Source: Pseudomonas sp. Irchel s3b2
GTDB taxonomy: Bacteria; Pseudomonadota; Gammaproteobacteria; Pseudomonadales; Pseudomonadaceae
DNA: 64,000 nt
NCBI RefSeq assembly: GCF_900187445.1
Contig: NZ_FYEB01000021.1
Coordinates: 24,480 to 88,479, forward strand
Direction of reading: 5' to 3'
Shown: piece by piece, positions 44,538 through 53,317 of the stretch
Layout: every line of letters starts with the position of its first letter
Numbering within the stretch: position 1 is the first letter of the stretch
Translations under genes and position numbers: made by a program
Notes under the pieces: generated by a model
Seen by the model: only the letters and a program-made list of their open reading frames with translations
What the model was told of the DNA's origin: nothing
Database searches by the model: none

Positions 44538-47090
44538 TCAACCGATAACCCCCAACAACTTCGCCTGGGCAACCGCCTGAGTTCTTCGCTCCACCCCCAA
44601 CTTCACGTTAATTCTTCTCGCATGGGTTTTAACGGTATGCAATGAAATAAAAAGAAGATCGGCAATCTGTTGATTGGAGTTACCCTGCGCCACTAATTTC
44701 AATACTTCTATTTCACGCAGACTCAATCGACTCTGTGGGAAGGCCTCCGCATTCAAGGGGTTTCCCGTAGCGACAAGGCAGATCTCGCCGAGTAATTCAG
44801 GCTGGCGCAATTGCAAATCGCACAAGACTTGTTGGAAGTTGCAGCGCTCGACCAGGGCCAATCCTTCCTGCAGCGACTGCTGAACAGAAGGGTCGCCGGT
44901 CAACCAGGCGACTTCGGCCAAGACCAGATGCAACTGCGCTTGCAGCCCCGACATTCCCCGCTGTCGCGCCCATTGCAACTGGGCCTTGAGTCGGGCCAAC
45001 GGCGCTTGTGCCTGCCCTAGATGGACCTCGGCCAGTACCAACAGATACTCCAGAACCGGTATCAGCTCCAGTGTCGCCGGTGGTGCCTGACGTACGAGGG
45101 AGCCATGATAATGACGAAGAACCCGACTCAAGGCTTCGTAGGCCAGTTCAGGGCGGCCCTTTTGCAACCAGAAATGGCTGCTGATTTGCAGCAGTACCCC
45201 TCGATAAACCGTTTCGGGAATCTGCCGCCGTTGCATCAACCGTTCGGCGTCGCGCAGATGAACAAACGCCGCAGCATAATTTCGATGATTAGCCGCCAGT
45301 TGCGCTTGACCGAGAAAACCATATAGAACGCGCTTGTCGTGGTTGCGCAAGCAGTCCTCCAGCCCCGCCTGAAAAAACTCGGCAGCGCGTTCGTCTGCGC
45401 CCAGGCACATTGCCAACCGCCCACGACGCAATGCAATTCGCCCCAGCAAGGGTGCAGGTCGATCCGAGCGTTGGCGGAGCAATTCATCAATGTTGCAAAG
45501 CAGACTTTCCGCCCGCACCGCCGCGCCTCGTTGCTCCAGCAATTGCGCATGATCGAGTTCCATCAAGCCCTCAAATATCAGCGAACCTTGCGCCCGCGCC
45601 AGGCACAGCGCCTCGCGGTTATGGGCTTGCGCCACGTCAAGCTCGCCCCTTAACAAGGCCTGTTGCGTCAGACCGGACAAACACATCAGGCGCGCCGTCC
45701 AGCATTCGGGATCGAGCGCACTCAACGCGTCAAGGAAGTGCGCGCGCGCAGGCTCCATTCGTCCCTGTAAATGCAGTAACCAACCCTGCAGGGCCTGCCA
45801 GCGCGCAATCAATTGGCGCTGAAGCACCGCCGAGGGTTGAGGCGTGAAATGCGCCAAACGAGCGATGCAGGCGGTCGCCTGGTCGAAACGTCCGGCAAAC
45901 AATAGAGCGGCGGTAATCAAGCCGACCAATTGCGGACTGCCCAGCGTCAGTTCCTCGCCTTGCTGCTCATGCAAACGCAGCAACAGCACCACCGTCTGCT
46001 CTTCGAACAAATGCTCGAAACTGAAGTGCTGCAACAGGCTGACCGCCACTTCGTATTCCTCGGCGAGCAATGCCTGTTCAAAGGCCGACTTCCAGTCCTG
46101 TTCGGCACAGAACCACTGGCAGGCACGCCGATGCCAGGAGCGTCCCGCCGGCCATTGTTCGTCGCGCAACAACTGGGTGAACGGGGTGAAAATCTGCAGC
46201 CAATCGGTGGAGTCGCGCCAAGGTTCGATAAAGCAGCCCAGCGCTTGCAAGGTCCGCAAGTACTGAGCGCCCTCCCCGGCCCCGAACAGGTGATCGCACA
46301 GCCGGGCATTGAAGCGGGGCAAGTGGGCCAGCACCCGCCAGGCCTCGCTCAACTCAGGCGTCAGCGAACTGAACAACTCATGTTCCAGATAATCGAGCAG
46401 GATGGCTGCCCGTCCCAGGGGTTTATCCTGACGCGACCAATCGCACTTTTGCAGCAATGCAATCCGCACACCGGCACACCAGCCGCCGGTGCGCTGGATG
46501 ATCCGACTGGCCACCTTGCTGGCCTGCTCCGGTACCCAGGGCTGCAATATCTGCTCGACTTCACCTTGCGTGAAAGTCAGCGAAGCACTCTCGCACTCGT
46601 ACAACTCATCATCGAGCAGCAACCTTGGCCAGTTGCATTGCGGCCGGCGGCGGGCACCGAGCCACCAGGTCAGCATCGGACTGCTGATCGCCAGCATGCG
46701 ATCCAGCAGCGAGTCCAGCTCCGGGTTCGGCAGGCGGGAATAGTCATCAAGAAACAGCCAGGTCGGCGTCTGCAATCCCGCCAGACCGCCGAACAACCCC
46801 GTTTCATCCGATGAGGCCAGCCCCAGCATCTGCGCCAGACGATGACGAAAATCCGCCGCGCTCGACGCTTCGCCAGACAATGGCAACCAATGCACTCGGC
46901 ATTGAGTTGGCGCTTGCAACAGGCATTCGGCGAGCAGCGCGCTCTTGCCACTGCCGGCGGGTGCGCAGAGCAATTTCACCCGTGCCGTTGAAGCCAGTAA
47001 CGGCTCGCTCAAACGAGCCCGCGAAAGGTGATGAGAGGACAGGCGGGGCAGGAATCCAGAACGGTCCAGACACGGAGTCATGGCGGTCAT
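44538..47090 (-). CDS. LAL-type LuxR-family regulator (MalT-like)
   Basis: 850 residues. An N-terminal STAND-type ATPase (about 35-300) has Walker A APAGSGKSALL (GSGKS at 46-50) and a Walker B-like TWLFLDDYSRL. A long helical TPR-like sensor follows (about 330-770), then a C-terminal LuxR HTH (about 785-845: LSLREIEVLKLVAQGNSNQQ, HTVKTHARRINVKLGV). MalT-like regulators integrate a ligand and bind DNA as ATP-dependent oligomers. It is downstream of the DUF1302/DUF1329 pair behind a terminator and upstream of the DUF6543 gene, so either could be a target. AAGG is nine bases before the ATG. Confidence 0.85.
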   Translation of the reverse strand: MTAMTPCLDRSGFLPRLSSHHLSRARLSEPLLASTARVKLLCAPAGSGKSALLAECLLQAPTQCRVHWLPLSGEASSAADFRHRLAQMLGLASSDETGLFGGLAGLQTPTWLFLDDYSRLPNPELDSLLDRMLAISSPMLTWWLGARRRPQCNWPRLLLDDELYECESASLTFTQGEVEQILQPWVPEQASKVASRIIQRTGGWCAGVRIALLQKCDWSRQDKPLGRAAILLDYLEHELFSSLTPELSEAWRVLAHLPRFNARLCDHLFGAGEGAQYLRTLQALGCFIEPWRDSTDWLQIFTPFTQLLRDEQWPAGRSWHRRACQWFCAEQDWKSAFEQALLAEEYEVAVSLLQHFSFEHLFEEQTVVLLLRLHEQQGEELTLGSPQLVGLITAALLFAGRFDQATACIARLAHFTPQPSAVLQRQLIARWQALQGWLLHLQGRMEPARAHFLDALSALDPECWTARLMCLSGLTQQALLRGELDVAQAHNREALCLARAQGSLIFEGLMELDHAQLLEQRGAAVRAESLLCNIDELLRQRSDRPAPLLGRIALRRGRLAMCLGADERAAEFFQAGLEDCLRNHDKRVLYGFLGQAQLAANHRNYAAAFVHLRDAERLMQRRQIPETVYRGVLLQISSHFWLQKGRPELAYEALSRVLRHYHGSLVRQAPPATLELIPVLEYLLVLAEVHLGQAQAPLARLKAQLQWARQRGMSGLQAQLHLVLAEVAWLTGDPSVQQSLQEGLALVERCNFQQVLCDLQLRQPELLGEICLVATGNPLNAEAFPQSRLSLREIEVLKLVAQGNSNQQIADLLFISLHTVKTHARRINVKLGVERRTQAVAQAKLLGVIG

Positions 47091-47183
47091 TGCGGCGTGC
47101 CTTTTTTATAATTGTGCGGCCACCCTAGCCCTCTCCAAACCACTTGTTGAGAAGTATTCAGGACGCTGATTGGCGCCCATAAA

Positions 47184-47207
47184 AGAGGCGACCCGCAGGT
47201 CGCCTCT
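47184..47207 (-). terminator. Terminator after the DUF1329 gene
   Basis: AGAGGCGACC and GGTCGCCTCT form a perfect ten-pair stem around CGCA. A-runs on the left become a T-run when read leftward, fitting termination of the DUF1302-DUF1329 transcript before the LAL gene. Confidence 0.85.
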
Positions 47208-47231
47208 CATTTTTCCCATGTATCAAAACCC

Positions 47232-48599
47232 TTACCGAACACCCTCGGCGCGAAGAGCCGACGGGGTGTAGTCGGCAGACTTGGCATCGAAGCCGAATTC
47301 GAAGCTGTGCTTCTCTTCGTTCTTCATTCCCAAGGCAATGTATCGGCCAGCAATGATGTCGTAGAGCGCCTCCAAGGTGTAGGCCGGAGTCTGGTGATCG
47401 TAGTAATACTGAGCGTGACCTTCGGCCACCCGCCAGAGTTGACCGCGACCGTCGTAGTGATCCACCAGCGCCACTTGCCAGCTGTCTTCGTCGAGGTACA
47501 TGTGGCGTTTGGCATAGATGTGCCGCTCGCTCGGCTTGACCGTACCGACTACTTCCCAGACCCGGTGCAATTCGTAGCGGGTCAGATCCTGATTGATGTG
47601 CCCGGCTTTCACCACGTCATCGTACTTGAGGCTCGGCGAGTCGAGTTTGTAGCTGTTGTAGGGGATGTACATTTCCTTTTTGCCGATCAGTTTCCAGTCG
47701 TAACGATCCGGCGCGCCGGAGAACATGTCGAAGTTATCCGACGTGCGCAGGCCATCGGCGGCGGTGCCCGGCCCGTCATAAGCCACCTGTGGCGCGCGTC
47801 GCACTCGACGTTGACCGGCGTTGTAGATCCACGCCAGACGCGGCTCTTTTACCTGATCGAGGGTTTCATGCACCAGCAATACGTTGCCCGCCAGTCGTGC
47901 CGGCGCGGTTACCGACTGTTTGAAGAAGGTCAGCACGTTGGCGGCCTTTTCCGGATCCAGGTCCTTCATCAATTGCGGTACGGCGATCTCTTCCTCGAAG
48001 CGGATCGGCGTGTAGCTGCCGTTGGTTTGTGGGGTCACCTGAGTGATGATGCGTCGCAGGTTGCCGCCGTGGTAACGGGTAATGTGGTTCCACAGCACCT
48101 CGACACCGTTCTTCGGAATCGGGAACGCGTAGTAGCGATTGCCGGTGAAATTGGCCAGGCCGTTACCGTCGTTGATGCTGTTCACATTCAGCGCACTGCG
48201 CTTGGCCGACTCGTAGATTTCCGCCGGCAAGCCGACGGTACGATGGGTCGGGTAGACCGGGATTTTGTAGGTTTCCGGGTAGCGTTTGAACATCGCCACC
48301 TGGCCATCCGAGAGCTTGTCCTTGTACTTCTCGACGGTCGCGGCGGTGATGGTGAACAGCGGTTTTTCACTGGCGAACGGGTCGGCCAGAAAACCTTTGC
48401 TGTCGACTGCGCCGGCGTTTTTCGGGATGCCACCGGTCCAGGCCGGGATCGAACCATCGGCGTTGCCGGCCTTCTCGGCGCCCAGTGGCGTGAGGCTGGT
48501 GCCGAGCTTGCCAGCTTCTTCCGGCGAGACCGCCGCCATCACGTTGGCGGCCAGCAGGCCCAAGGCCAGGGCGCCGCATTGCAGAATCATCTTGCGCAT
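47232..48599 (-). CDS. DUF1329 outer-membrane/periplasmic protein
   Basis: 455 residues with a signal peptide (MRKMILQCGALALGLLAANV, cleaved after MA) and the family blocks LTPLGAEKAGNADGSIPAW, YKIPVYPTHRTVGLP, TPQTNGSYTPIRFEEEI and HMYLDEDSWQVALVDHYDGR. The fold is thought to be LolB-like. The start at 48599 is chosen because AAGG lies nine bases upstream, while the two earlier ATG codons abut it. It is always paired with a DUF1302 gene, as here. A role in uptake or handling of hydrophobic substrates (fatty acids, esters, steroids) has been proposed in related loci; not decidable here. Confidence 0.85.
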   Translation of the reverse strand: MRKMILQCGALALGLLAANVMAAVSPEEAGKLGTSLTPLGAEKAGNADGSIPAWTGGIPKNAGAVDSKGFLADPFASEKPLFTITAATVEKYKDKLSDGQVAMFKRYPETYKIPVYPTHRTVGLPAEIYESAKRSALNVNSINDGNGLANFTGNRYYAFPIPKNGVEVLWNHITRYHGGNLRRIITQVTPQTNGSYTPIRFEEEIAVPQLMKDLDPEKAANVLTFFKQSVTAPARLAGNVLLVHETLDQVKEPRLAWIYNAGQRRVRRAPQVAYDGPGTAADGLRTSDNFDMFSGAPDRYDWKLIGKKEMYIPYNSYKLDSPSLKYDDVVKAGHINQDLTRYELHRVWEVVGTVKPSERHIYAKRHMYLDEDSWQVALVDHYDGRGQLWRVAEGHAQYYYDHQTPAYTLEALYDIIAGRYIALGMKNEEKHSFEFGFDAKSADYTPSALRAEGVR

Positions 48600-48622
48600 T
48601 AACATCATCCTTCTCAGCCAGA

Positions 48623-50416
48623 TCAGAAGTTCACGCCGAAGCTCAGCGCCAGGAAGTCGCGGTCTTCGAGGACGTTGTAGTCACCGCCGAAGAAGTCGGT
48701 GTAACTGAGGCTCGCGGTATAGGTGTTGCGGTAATCGGCATCGACACCGACGCTGACCGCCTTGGCGCCTTCGTTGAACAGCCCGTTGGGGCCGTAACCG
48801 GCGACGTCATGGGACCAGGACAGGTTGGGTTTGAGGTTGATCCCGCCGATCACGTTGGCGTAATCGAGGATCGCCCGGGCGCGGTAGCCCCAGGAGGTGG
48901 AGGTGACGAAGCCGTCGGTATCGCCACCGAAACCGTACTGGCCGTAGACCGAATCACGGCCATAACGCAGCTCGCTTTTCGACTCCAGACCACCGACCCG
49001 TACCACCGCCGCTTCACCGACCAGAGTCAGACGTTGGGCGCCCAGCACTTGATCGAAGAAGTGCGTCAGGGTGCTTTGGACCTGAGTTACTTCCTTGCGG
49101 CGATAACCGGTGTTGTCGGCACCTGCCGCAGTAGCGATCGGCGATGCCGCGCCGCCGGCGATCGGGTTGAGCAACGCCAGGGTCAGATCGGTGGTGTTGA
49201 GCTGCACCGGAGCGTTTGGCCGGTAGCTGATTTCGCCGGTCCAGGCCGTACCGGTGGGTAAGGTGGTGGAGAAGCTCGCGCCGTACAGGCGAATGTCTTC
49301 CGGGTATTCGAGGTAGTACTGGCCGCGCCCGAGCATCACGCTTCGGGCCAGGGCCGAACCGCTGCCAGCAGCCAGACTGTTGGCGACAGTGACCATGCCT
49401 GGCAGGCTGGCCAGTGTCGACAGCCCGGCGGTGGTGGTGCCGACGGTCGGTGTGCGACTGTGGTAGTTCATGAAGTAGAGGCCGTATTCGGTGTCGTCAC
49501 CGAGCCAGCGCAAGGCCGTGCCCCACTGTCCCGAATCCCGGGCATCGCGGTCGCCGCCGCGAGGAATGATCACCCCCTCGCTGGAGACCTGGATAGGTTG
49601 GCCAAAGGCTGCCGCCAACGGCGCCAACGGGGCGATCGCCGGGCTGCCGACGGTGTAACCGGTGTTGCAACCATCCGCCGCCACGTCACCACCGAAGAAG
49701 GTGCCGCAATTGTCGAGAACCGTCTGATCCCACTCCAGTTGATAGAACCCTTCCACCGTCAGCTGATCGGTCAGACCCTGGGAAGCGAACAGCATGTTCA
49801 CCGGAATCAGGCCTTCCTTGATCTCCGCGCCAGGACGCCGGAACGCCGAAACGTCGACCGGGTTGATGCTGTTGATCGAGTTGCCGATGAAGGTGCTTTC
49901 ACCCCAACTGACCACTTGCTTGCCGGCACGCACAGTGCCCGGCAGATCGGCAATGGAGTAGTTGTGATAGACGAACGCATCGAGGATCTGCGCGCCCGAA
50001 GACTTGGAGCCTTCCTTGCGGTTGTTGTCACTGATCTGTTTGAACTCGCGGTCTTCGTCCTTCAGCTCGAAGTCGTACCAGTACTTGCCACGGACGAACA
50101 CACCGGTATCGCCGTACTTCAATTCGAGGTCGTGGATACCTTTGAATATCTTGGAGAAGGTCTCGCCTTTCTTGAAGTTCAGGCGTCCGTCATCACCGGT
50201 CGAAGCCTGGCCGGTGCCGCCGTTGACGGTGCCCACCAGAGCCTTGTCGGCATCACGCATGCCCCAGCTCGCGCCGACGGACAACGAGGAATCGAACTGC
50301 CCCTCGATTTCACCGATGTTGAAAGAAACAGCGTGTGCCTGAGCACAGCAGCCCAAGGCCACCGCAGCGGCCAGCGCTTGCGGTTTGAAGATGGCGCGCA
50401 TTGTTGTTTTTGTCAT
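48623..50416 (-). CDS. DUF1302 beta-barrel-like outer-membrane protein
   Basis: 597 residues: signal peptide ending CCAQAHA, then VSFNIGEIEGQFDSSLSVGA and strand-rich sequence (LELKYGDTGVFVRGKYWYD, LPGTVRAGKQVVSWGESTF, GQWGTALRWLGDDTEYGLYF) to the C-terminal FLALSFGVNF, which ends in Phe as expected for a BAM substrate. Probably a FadL-like outer-membrane channel for hydrophobic compounds. The start at 50416 has GGGGAAG upstream. It heads the leftward pair with DUF1329, 23 bases apart. Confidence 0.83.
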   Translation of the reverse strand: MTKTTMRAIFKPQALAAAVALGCCAQAHAVSFNIGEIEGQFDSSLSVGASWGMRDADKALVGTVNGGTGQASTGDDGRLNFKKGETFSKIFKGIHDLELKYGDTGVFVRGKYWYDFELKDEDREFKQISDNNRKEGSKSSGAQILDAFVYHNYSIADLPGTVRAGKQVVSWGESTFIGNSINSINPVDVSAFRRPGAEIKEGLIPVNMLFASQGLTDQLTVEGFYQLEWDQTVLDNCGTFFGGDVAADGCNTGYTVGSPAIAPLAPLAAAFGQPIQVSSEGVIIPRGGDRDARDSGQWGTALRWLGDDTEYGLYFMNYHSRTPTVGTTTAGLSTLASLPGMVTVANSLAAGSGSALARSVMLGRGQYYLEYPEDIRLYGASFSTTLPTGTAWTGEISYRPNAPVQLNTTDLTLALLNPIAGGAASPIATAAGADNTGYRRKEVTQVQSTLTHFFDQVLGAQRLTLVGEAAVVRVGGLESKSELRYGRDSVYGQYGFGGDTDGFVTSTSWGYRARAILDYANVIGGINLKPNLSWSHDVAGYGPNGLFNEGAKAVSVGVDADYRNTYTASLSYTDFFGGDYNVLEDRDFLALSFGVNF

Positions 50417-51000
50417 GCGTCTTCCCCGGTGAGTGACAGAAGGCCCCACCCTACTGCCGCGCGCCGGGAGCGATAAGCGCACCAAGGAGGTATTCGTGGT
50501 GTACCTCCAAAGGATGAAAGGCCGCATGGGCCGGGGGTTTGCGCGGGGTATGGATGGGCTGGATGGAGGGTTATCAGTGCAGCGCATGGGCAGCTGTCAA
50601 GCTTGCGAGGCTGCTGCTACAGGGTCGGCCGAAAACTGTTACTCGAACTGCAACACTGCATGTCTGGAATCGCTATTTTTCCTTTGCGCTCAAGCCCTTA
50701 TTCTTGCCGGGCTTTCACGGCAAACGGCCTGAAAGCATGAAGCGATGGGGATGATAGACCACCCCATTGGCGACAGAATCCAGATGATTCGAAGCGTATT
50801 TTTCGACCCATCGCCCTGTGTTCACTGACGTTGATTTGTAGCTCCTGGATCTACGTCTTACTTTGGCCGCTGCGTTTGCAGCGGCCTTTTTTATGTGGGT
50901 TTATTTCCGAGATAAAACTTCATGTTTCCTACATCACTGTCGGAAACGCTCACCTACCTGCATTAAAAGATCGAACTTATAGTTTCCTTGGTCGCCCTGG
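50417..51000. other. Intergenic stretch with an orphan terminator
   Basis: No convincing gene is seen. The one clear element is a rightward Rho-independent terminator at 50865-50892. An imperfect inverted repeat TTTCC...GGAAA (about 50926-50951) lies upstream of the bacteriocin start. Base composition drops from GC-rich to A/T-rich across this stretch. Confidence 0.5.
50865..50892 (+). terminator. Orphan Rho-independent terminator, possible end of a small RNA
   Basis: GGCCGCTGC-GTTT-GCAGCGGCC is a perfect nine-pair stem followed by six T residues. The nearest rightward gene upstream on this strand is far away, so the terminator may end an unannotated small RNA that starts in 50.6-50.85 kb. 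Confidence 0.85.
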
Positions 51001-53007
51001 ATGGGTGACGACATAAATAGCCATGAACGACCGCACGTATTGAACACCGACATGGCTATTCAGATATTCGAATCGAAAGGAACTCGATATGCAGCAAGAA
51101 AAAATATCCTTGTTAATCGAGGTATACCTCGTACGCCTTCGTCATCTTCTGGTTTCGGATTTGGCGCCGGGGGCGTGTCAGGCCCCGACCACTCCGATCG
51201 TGCATATGACTTAATGGATTCTGCCACTGATTGGCTGATTGATAACAATGCTTATACCGAGGAACTCTTCAACGAAAACTTCAAGAACATCATTCACATA
51301 ACCGATGCCGAACTTGCAAAAACAAGAGCGGCCGTTGCTGCTGTGGTACCCCTTGGAACTGATGCTCTCGAGATTGAGTTACGAACGCTTAAGCTGCAAC
51401 TTTTTAAAGCAAGGACAGATCATCAAGAACAGATAGGAATAGCCAATCTTTATTATGGCCATGACCCACTGACCCACAAAGGTGAAAATCCTGCCTACAA
51501 GGGTTTCGAGGAGCCCCCGGGTCGTCGTCGCGCAGGGCAAAGGGGTTATTACAGAGCAGTAGAAAAATGGAATATCTCTTATGCCGCAGCTTACGAGGCG
51601 AAGTTCCTGGCTGAGCAGATAAAGCTGTTGGACGCCCGCTTAGCCACACAAAACAACGCCATTGCCCAGGCCAACGCAAAAGCGGCGGCAGCGGCTCAGG
51701 CAAGAGCCTTGGCTGAAGCCCAACGCGTGGCCGAGGAACAGGCGCGCAAGGCAGTTGAAGCCGAAGCCCGACGCGTAGCCGAGGAACGTGCGCGGTTTGC
51801 GAAAGCGGCAGAGGCTCAACACCTGGCAGCGGCCAAAAAAGCACATGAAGAAGCGTGGGCAGGTCGTGCGTTTCCCGTATCGGCCGCTGCTGCTGCGGCC
51901 GGCCCGGTGTTTACTGTCGCAAGGGGGAACATCCCCCTCAACCCGGCAAGAGCCTTGGCAATCAACGCAACGCTACGAGCTGCGGTTGCGGCAGTTATCG
52001 AAACCATTACCGCAGCGGCAGCACCCATCGTCGGCGGGGGTGTAGCACTCTTTTATCCATCGGAGTTGGGCAACGGCGATCTCTATTCCCTAAGCGTCCC
52101 GCTATCAATACTCGCACTAGACAACACCGCCGATGACTTACACGCCATCGCGGCGGCACAGGGTGAAGTCCATCTGCCGGTCATCATTGGTTCCAGGACA
52201 GAGACCCATTACACGAAATTTGTCGTGATGGGTGCGAACATGGCGTCGGTGCCTGGAGTACCGGTCCAGCTCGCCGCGCTTAATCCGCACGGTAATTTCT
52301 ACAAGTCCCCGAACGCTGCCCCCCCCAACTTGACCTGGACGCCCATCGTGAAACCGGGCAATGCGTCCACATCACTCCCGGCAGGGGCGCCAAATTTTAC
52401 CGTCTATAACGGTCCATCAGCAGTAGCGTTGGACCATCGAATCGATAGTCATCCGGAACTGGATCGTTACAGTTTTGGTGGGTTCGTCACAGTATTTCCG
52501 ATTGAGTCGGGTATTCCGCCAATCTATACCGTCTTCAACAGTCCTTATGAGGGCGCTACTACCGAAGGTGAGCACAGTGGACGTGACTTCAATCCAGAAC
52601 AAATAGGCGGGCCTACTTTGGACTTGAAATGGACGCCTGCAATTGCTTCACAAGAAGGAGTCAATATCGTGGAACTGCATACCTCTAAATTTCCTCCATC
52701 CGACGCCAACAAAGTGATGATTGATCGATTACACAAAGTTCTCCGTGGAGAACTCGAAATGACCGATACCGACAAACGTTTCTACACTCATGAGATCAGG
52801 GAGTTTGAAAGATTTAAAGCTTTGGGATATGGCGATACAGAGATGCCGGATGCAGGCTCTTCCGTGTGGAATAATGTGCATACTGCGACGCTGGAAGACT
52901 TCAAACTAAAAGATGATCCCTCCTTGCTTTACACGCCAGAAGCATTGGCCGCCGCGGCTGAACAGGACGAGCGCGAGTACAAACAATTTCTGAAGGAGAT
53001 GTGGTAA
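51001..53007 (+). CDS. S-type pyocin-like bacteriocin
   Basis: 668 residues, modular. About 1-60 is a Gly/Ser-rich N-terminus (PSSSSGFGFGAGGVSGP); 60-220 is a helical, probably receptor/translocation part; 221-285 is an Ala/Glu/Arg-rich coiled coil; 290-520 is a Pyocin_S-type domain with SVPLSILALDNTADDLHAIA, VHLPVIIGSRTETHYTKFVV and YNGPSAVALDHRIDSHPELD; and 520-668 is a C-terminal killing domain with SGRDFNPEQIGGPTLDLKW, SDANKVMIDRLHK and THEIREFERFKALG...WNNVHTATLEDF. The conserved H-E/W-N-H spacing suggests a metal-dependent nuclease, but the toxin class is not certain. The start at 51001 lacks a clear ribosome site; ATG 51052 is also in frame. A/T-richer than neighbours, suggesting transfer. 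Overlaps the immunity gene by one base. Confidence 0.82.
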   Translation: MGDDINSHERPHVLNTDMAIQIFESKGTRYAARKNILVNRGIPRTPSSSSGFGFGAGGVSGPDHSDRAYDLMDSATDWLIDNNAYTEELFNENFKNIIHITDAELAKTRAAVAAVVPLGTDALEIELRTLKLQLFKARTDHQEQIGIANLYYGHDPLTHKGENPAYKGFEEPPGRRRAGQRGYYRAVEKWNISYAAAYEAKFLAEQIKLLDARLATQNNAIAQANAKAAAAAQARALAEAQRVAEEQARKAVEAEARRVAEERARFAKAAEAQHLAAAKKAHEEAWAGRAFPVSAAAAAAGPVFTVARGNIPLNPARALAINATLRAAVAAVIETITAAAAPIVGGGVALFYPSELGNGDLYSLSVPLSILALDNTADDLHAIAAAQGEVHLPVIIGSRTETHYTKFVVMGANMASVPGVPVQLAALNPHGNFYKSPNAAPPNLTWTPIVKPGNASTSLPAGAPNFTVYNGPSAVALDHRIDSHPELDRYSFGGFVTVFPIESGIPPIYTVFNSPYEGATTEGEHSGRDFNPEQIGGPTLDLKWTPAIASQEGVNIVELHTSKFPPSDANKVMIDRLHKVLRGELEMTDTDKRFYTHEIREFERFKALGYGDTEMPDAGSSVWNNVHTATLEDFKLKDDPSLLYTPEALAAAAEQDEREYKQFLKEMW

Positions 53008-53267
53008 TGAACACCATAGAACAAATTGTTAAAAATGAATCTCTGGATGATATCGTCGCCGTATTTGCATTGTTCAAACCAAACCCGCATCTGGATATGA
53101 TGATCAGACGCTATAACCGTGAAATTCTCAAAGAATATGGTGCGCTTGAAAGCGCCTATGCACGGCTCTTTGCCGCGGGTGTATTGGCTAACGGAGATAA
53201 AGGGTTGGCAATAAAAGGTCCAAACTGGAAAGCGCCCCAGTTCGTCATAGAAAAAAGATACGATTGA
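53007..53267 (+). CDS. Probable cognate bacteriocin immunity protein
   Basis: 86 residues, MNTIEQIVKNESLDDIVAVF to the C-terminal KGPNWKAPQFVIEKRYD. Small, mostly helical, with basic and acidic clusters. GAAGGAG lies eight bases before ATG 53007, and the ATG overlaps the bacteriocin stop (TAATG), the classic toxin-immunity coupling. I recognise a similar C-terminal pattern in small genes that follow other S-type pyocin genes. Immunity function is inferred from position and size. Confidence 0.72.
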   Translation: MNTIEQIVKNESLDDIVAVFALFKPNPHLDMMIRRYNREILKEYGALESAYARLFAAGVLANGDKGLAIKGPNWKAPQFVIEKRYD

Positions 53268-53277
53268 GATCCGAAAA

Positions 53278-53307
53278 CCACCAAGCCGCCCATTTGCGGC
53301 TTGGTGG
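53278..53307. terminator. Convergent terminator hairpin
   Basis: CCACCAAGCCGC and GCGGCTTGGTGG are a perfect 12-base inverted repeat with a six-base loop, between the immunity gene and the leftward SDR operon. Read leftward it is followed by TTTT, so it best fits the end of the SDR operon but may serve both. Confidence 0.75.
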
Positions 53308-53317
53308 CCCAAGATAC

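Noticed and set aside
50900..51060. LexA or PrtN box controlling the bacteriocin
   Set aside because: No CTGT-N8-ACAG or repeated ATTGnnGT pattern was found; only an imperfect TTTCC/GGAAA dyad is present.
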